From positions 1 to 7,408 of the forward strand of contig JAHWJJ010000223.1 of assembly GCA_019348475.1 (NCBI GenBank): DNA of 7,408 nucleotides, in the 5' to 3' direction. Origin of the DNA: Gemmatimonadota bacterium (lineage in GTDB: Bacteria > Gemmatimonadota > Gemmatimonadetes > Longimicrobiales > Longimicrobiaceae). Below the pieces are notes generated by a model. It was not told where the DNA came from. It saw only the letters and a program-made list of their open reading frames with translations, and searched no databases. Positions 5,296 to 7,408 of the stretch are shown piece by piece. Numbering within the stretch: position 1 is the first letter of the stretch; each line of letters starts with the position of its first letter. The position numbers and the translations under genes are program-made.

Positions 5296-5967
5296 ATGGC
5301 CCATCCCCACTCCGTACCCGTTCCGCTGGAGCAGACGCGCGAGCACGTGGTTCAGCAGCTGTGCGAGCACTTTGCCTTCGACAACCTTACGACGGAGGCG
5401 CTGGAGGAGCGGCTGGACCGCGCGCACCGGGCCGCCACGCCGGACGACCTGCGGGCGCTGGTCTCCGACCTTCCCGTGGTGCACCGGGACGCCGCCCCCG
5501 CGCCGGGCGCCCGCACGTTCGTCGGCCCGTCCACGGGCGCGCACGTCGGCGAGCGGCAGATCATCATCGGCATCATGGGCGGTGCCGAGAAGAAGGGGGT
5601 GTGGACGCCCGCCAGGCAGATCTACGTGGTGGCGATGATGGGCGGCGCGCACCTGGACTTTCGGCAGGCGCGCTTCGGACCCGGCGTCACCGAAGTGATC
5701 GTCTTCGCGGTGATGGGCGGCGCGGAGATCGTGGTGCCCCCCGGCGTGCACGTGGACCTGAACGGGGTGGCGCTGATGGGCGGCTTCAGCCACACCGGCT
5801 CGGTGCCGCTCCCCACCGACCCCGCCGCGCCGGTGCTGCGCATTGGCGGCTTCGCGCTGATGGGCGGCGTGGAGGTGAGCATCCGCTACCCGGGCGAGCG
5901 GCCCCGGGACGCCCGCCAGCGCGAAAAGCTCGACCGGCAGGAGCGGAGGCGCCCTTCCGGCGGCTGA
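5296..5967 (+). CDS. DUF1707 / LiaF C-terminal-like protein, soluble
   Basis: 223-residue protein. Residues about 10-60 (LTTEALEERLDRAHRAATPDDLRALVSDLP) match the DUF1707/SHOCT-like N-terminal domain found in actinobacterial and related proteins. Residues about 88-198 form a beta-strand repeat region like the LiaF/YvqF C-terminal domain, with five MGG turns (M94, M115, M140, M161, M189) at 21-28 residue spacing. This predicts a short beta-solenoid. LiaF proteins inhibit LiaSR-type envelope-stress systems, but they carry N-terminal membrane helices that are absent here, so the role is not transferable. The C-terminus is basic (RPRDARQREKLDRQERRR) and might touch membrane or nucleic acid. ATG 5296 is preferred over 5185 because homology begins there; no clear Shine-Dalgarno precedes it, and translation may start from a near-leaderless or unstructured leader. 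Confidence 0.88.
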   Translation: MAHPHSVPVPLEQTREHVVQQLCEHFAFDNLTTEALEERLDRAHRAATPDDLRALVSDLPVVHRDAAPAPGARTFVGPSTGAHVGERQIIIGIMGGAEKKGVWTPARQIYVVAMMGGAHLDFRQARFGPGVTEVIVFAVMGGAEIVVPPGVHVDLNGVALMGGFSHTGSVPLPTDPAAPVLRIGGFALMGGVEVSIRYPGERPRDARQREKLDRQERRRPSGG

Positions 5968-6149
5968 TCCCCCGGCGCACCCGCCCCCGGCCGGCCGCAC
6001 CTCCCCGCGCCCCCGCCCCGTTCCATCCCCCTGCGGATCTTTCCGCGCCACGGGTGAACGGGTGAGCGCGGGTGGCACCGACTCCGGACCCCAATCTGCC
6101 ATTCCGCAGGAGGCGCCGCGCGGCAGGTCGCTGGCGCCGGCTGAGGAAT
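5968..6149. other. Spacer after the LiaF-like gene
   Basis: C-rich spacer with no supported gene. It holds only a weak 5-bp hairpin (GCGGA 6033-6037 with TCCGC 6042-6046) and a short direct repeat (ACGGGTGA twice at about 6050-6065). No clear terminator for the upstream gene is visible. Confidence 0.4.
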
Positions 6150-6411
6150 CTACTCGCCCGATCTGGTGGCCTTCAGGCGGTACATCTCGCCGGCCTCTGG
6201 CAGCTGCCCGCGTACACCGTGTGCAGCCGCCCGGCGGCTTCGCCGTTTTCAGGGCGAGGGACATCGCTACCGCCCGGCAGACTCCGGCTAGTGGTTTGAC
6301 TCCTCGGCCAGCGTCTGCAGGTTGACCACTGAAAAGGGAGCCGTTGTTGCCGCCGAACGAGCCGCTGTTCAGCACGTACAGCCGGCTGCCGATCCCATTC
6401 AGCGACCGCAT
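6150..6411 (-). pseudogene. Decayed gene fragment with a beta-propeller-like blade
   Basis: On the minus strand from 6411 the frame reads MRSLNGIGSRLYVLNSGSF, then GGNNGS. Skipping one base at a T4 run (plus-strand A4, 6332-6335) gives LSVVNLQTLAEESNH and a stop at 6288-6290. Together this resembles a YncE-like beta-propeller blade (R-L-Y-V-x-N-S-G ... G-S-L-S-V-V-N-L). Further down, in the same shifted frame but beyond stops, comes LPEAGEMYRLKATRSGE with a stop at 6150-6152, which looks like a protein C-terminus. With a frameshift, internal stops and no full domain, I read this as a relic. The open frame upstream of 6411 (to 6597) has no recognisable domain. The family call is by eye from one blade and is tentative. 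Confidence 0.4.
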
Positions 6412-6594
6412 CTTCAAATCCCCCAATCGCCCGCGCCTGAGCTTCGCAGGAATCTCCTCCAGGGGGCCATCGTCCCTGCACCAGGCGAGGGCGAACGACC
6501 TTCGCGCGTTGTTTCGGCATCCGGAGAACCATTTCCTGCAGTCCCACGGCCCGCAGGTGTAGCGGTGCGCCGGGTCGGCCGGCGTCGGGGCGGA

Positions 6595-6608
6595 CACAAC
6601 AAGTTGTG
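6595..6608. promoter_or_regulatory. Small dyad in a locally AT-richer patch
   Basis: CACAAC (6595-6600) and GTTGTG (6603-6608) form a 6-bp inverted repeat around AA, followed by an AT-richer run to about 6625 (TTCTGTAACTACTTAC), unusual against the GC-rich surroundings. It could be an operator or promoter patch or a remnant boundary. No gene starts close to it, and the rest of 6609-6810 shows nothing else that I can support. Confidence 0.25.
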
Positions 6609-6827
6609 GTTCTGTAACTACTTACCGCGTCGGCTCGGGTGGAACCCGCGCGGGGGAGCGGGGTTCATCAAAGGCAGCCCCGAATCATCGCGTACGTCGT
6701 AACCTCCAGTCCCGGCCCGCTTTCGAGGGGAATGGTTCCTGCTCGTCCCCGGCGGTGAGCACCACGGAGGGCACGCGCACCGCGGCGTACTTCCGCGCCT
6801 TCGCTCGGTTAAAGGTGGCAGTACCGC

Positions 6828-7408
6828 ATGATCAAGGACCCCCGCACGCCCCTGTACGCGGCCCTGGTGGGCCTGGCGACCGGCCTTGCATTCGGCACGG
6901 CGTCGGGGGAACGTGCAATCCTCTCCTACGTCCCCACCGTAGAACAGCTTACGCCGCGGGTGCCCGAAGATCCCATGCCCGCGCTCACGCACGCGGGGAT
7001 GGCGCTCGCGATGCGCGAGGCGCAGGGGCAGCTGCGGGCGGGGCGCCCCTGGGCCGCGTGGAAGCAGCTGCGCGAGTACGTGGACGACCCCGCCCAGGCG
7101 CCGGAGGCGGTGGTGCTGACCGCGGCCCGCGCGGCGTCGGGGTGGGACGGGTGGAGCCACGTCCGCCGGCTGCTGGAGGGGCGTGACTGGCTGGCGGAGC
7201 GTTCGCGCGGCGAGGGGCTGTACCTGCTGGCCCGCGCCGCCGAGGCGCGGCACGAGTGGCGTGCCGCGGCGGATGGATACGGCCGCTACCTGGCCAATCC
7301 GCACGCCGAGCACCGCGCCGAAGCCGCCGCGCGCCTGGCCCGCGCCCTGGCGCGCGCCGACGACGGCCGCGGCGCGGCCCGGGCGGCCGCGCGCGCGGCG
7401 CGGGAGGG
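6828..7408 (+). CDS. Membrane-anchored helical-repeat protein, N-terminal part (possible lytic transglycosylase-type)
   Basis: Open to the right edge, with 193 complete codons. The N-terminus MIKDPRTPLYAALVGLATGL then AFGTASGE gives a signal-anchor or signal peptide at about 8-24. Residues about 55-193 are Ala/Arg/Leu-rich alpha-helical hairpins of TPR/Sel1 style: REAQGQLRAGRPWAAWKQLR; VVLTAARAASGWDGWSHVRR; GLYLLARAAEARHEWRAAAD; YGRYLANPHAEHRAEAAARL. This pattern resembles the superhelical N-terminal region of Slt-type soluble lytic transglycosylases, whose catalytic domain would lie beyond the window, but no catalytic residue is visible, so another TPR envelope protein is equally possible. 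The start is supported by AGGTGG (6813-6818) nine bases upstream. The codon pattern is strongly GC3-biased and there are no stops. Overlapping frames on both strands are shadows. Confidence 0.75.
   Translation, partial: MIKDPRTPLYAALVGLATGLAFGTASGERAILSYVPTVEQLTPRVPEDPMPALTHAGMALAMREAQGQLRAGRPWAAWKQLREYVDDPAQAPEAVVLTAARAASGWDGWSHVRRLLEGRDWLAERSRGEGLYLLARAAEARHEWRAAADGYGRYLANPHAEHRAEAAARLARALARADDGRGAARAAARAARE

Noticed and set aside
4915..6597. 560-codon open frame on the minus strand
   Set aside because: Most of it is antisense to the LiaF-like gene. The genuine part is the last 68 codons from 5121, where a Shine-Dalgarno and signal peptide occur; the far upstream end overlaps the relic fragment.
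6600..6720. GGGTTC-type segment checked as a tRNA T-arm
   Set aside because: No acceptor stem, anticodon arm or D-arm could be laid out around it on either strand.
6618..7313. 231-codon minus-strand open frame at the right end
   Set aside because: It is antisense to the helical-repeat coding frame, which has a Shine-Dalgarno, signal sequence and coherent repeats; the minus frame has none.

Overview
The window is very GC-rich bacterial DNA. Spaced Shine-Dalgarno sites, small CGGD-type lipoproteins, an NtrC-type two-component pair and octanucleotide intergenic arrays all fit a high-GC environmental bacterium. My best guess is a Gemmatimonadota (Longimicrobium-like) genome. That is inference from style, and Myxococcota or another GC-rich phylum is not excluded. 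No rRNA, tRNA, CRISPR array or intact mobile element was found.

Layout. (1) Positions 1-3394, minus strand: a two-component system read leftward. A membrane histidine kinase (1565-3394) is followed by a sigma-54-activating response regulator (1-1303, C-terminus cut by the window edge). The 261-bp gap between them holds a tandem octanucleotide array and a cluster of hairpins. (2) 3395-3676: divergent intergenic region with two near-identical 13-bp palindromes close to the kinase start. (3) 3677-4607, plus strand: three tiny Thr/Val/Pro-rich lipoproteins. The second and third are clear tandem paralogues separated by an intrinsic terminator. (4) 4608-4914: a strong hairpin, a second octanucleotide array of the same family, and a good minus-strand terminator. 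(5) 4915-5121, minus: a fourth small lipoprotein with P-x-V-D/N-V repeats, divergent from (6) 5296-5967, plus: a soluble DUF1707/LiaF-C-like protein. (7) 5968-6827: about 860 bp with no intact gene, containing a decayed beta-propeller-like fragment on the minus strand. (8) 6828-7408, plus: the N-terminal part of a membrane-anchored helical-repeat protein running off the right edge, possibly a lytic-transglycosylase-type envelope protein.

How it may fit together. Kinase, small surface lipoproteins, LiaF-like protein and helical-repeat protein all point to the cell envelope, so an envelope-sensing or stress locus is a reasonable hypothesis. Only the kinase and regulator are confidently linked. 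The lipoproteins have no recognised function and their connection to the two-component system is positional.
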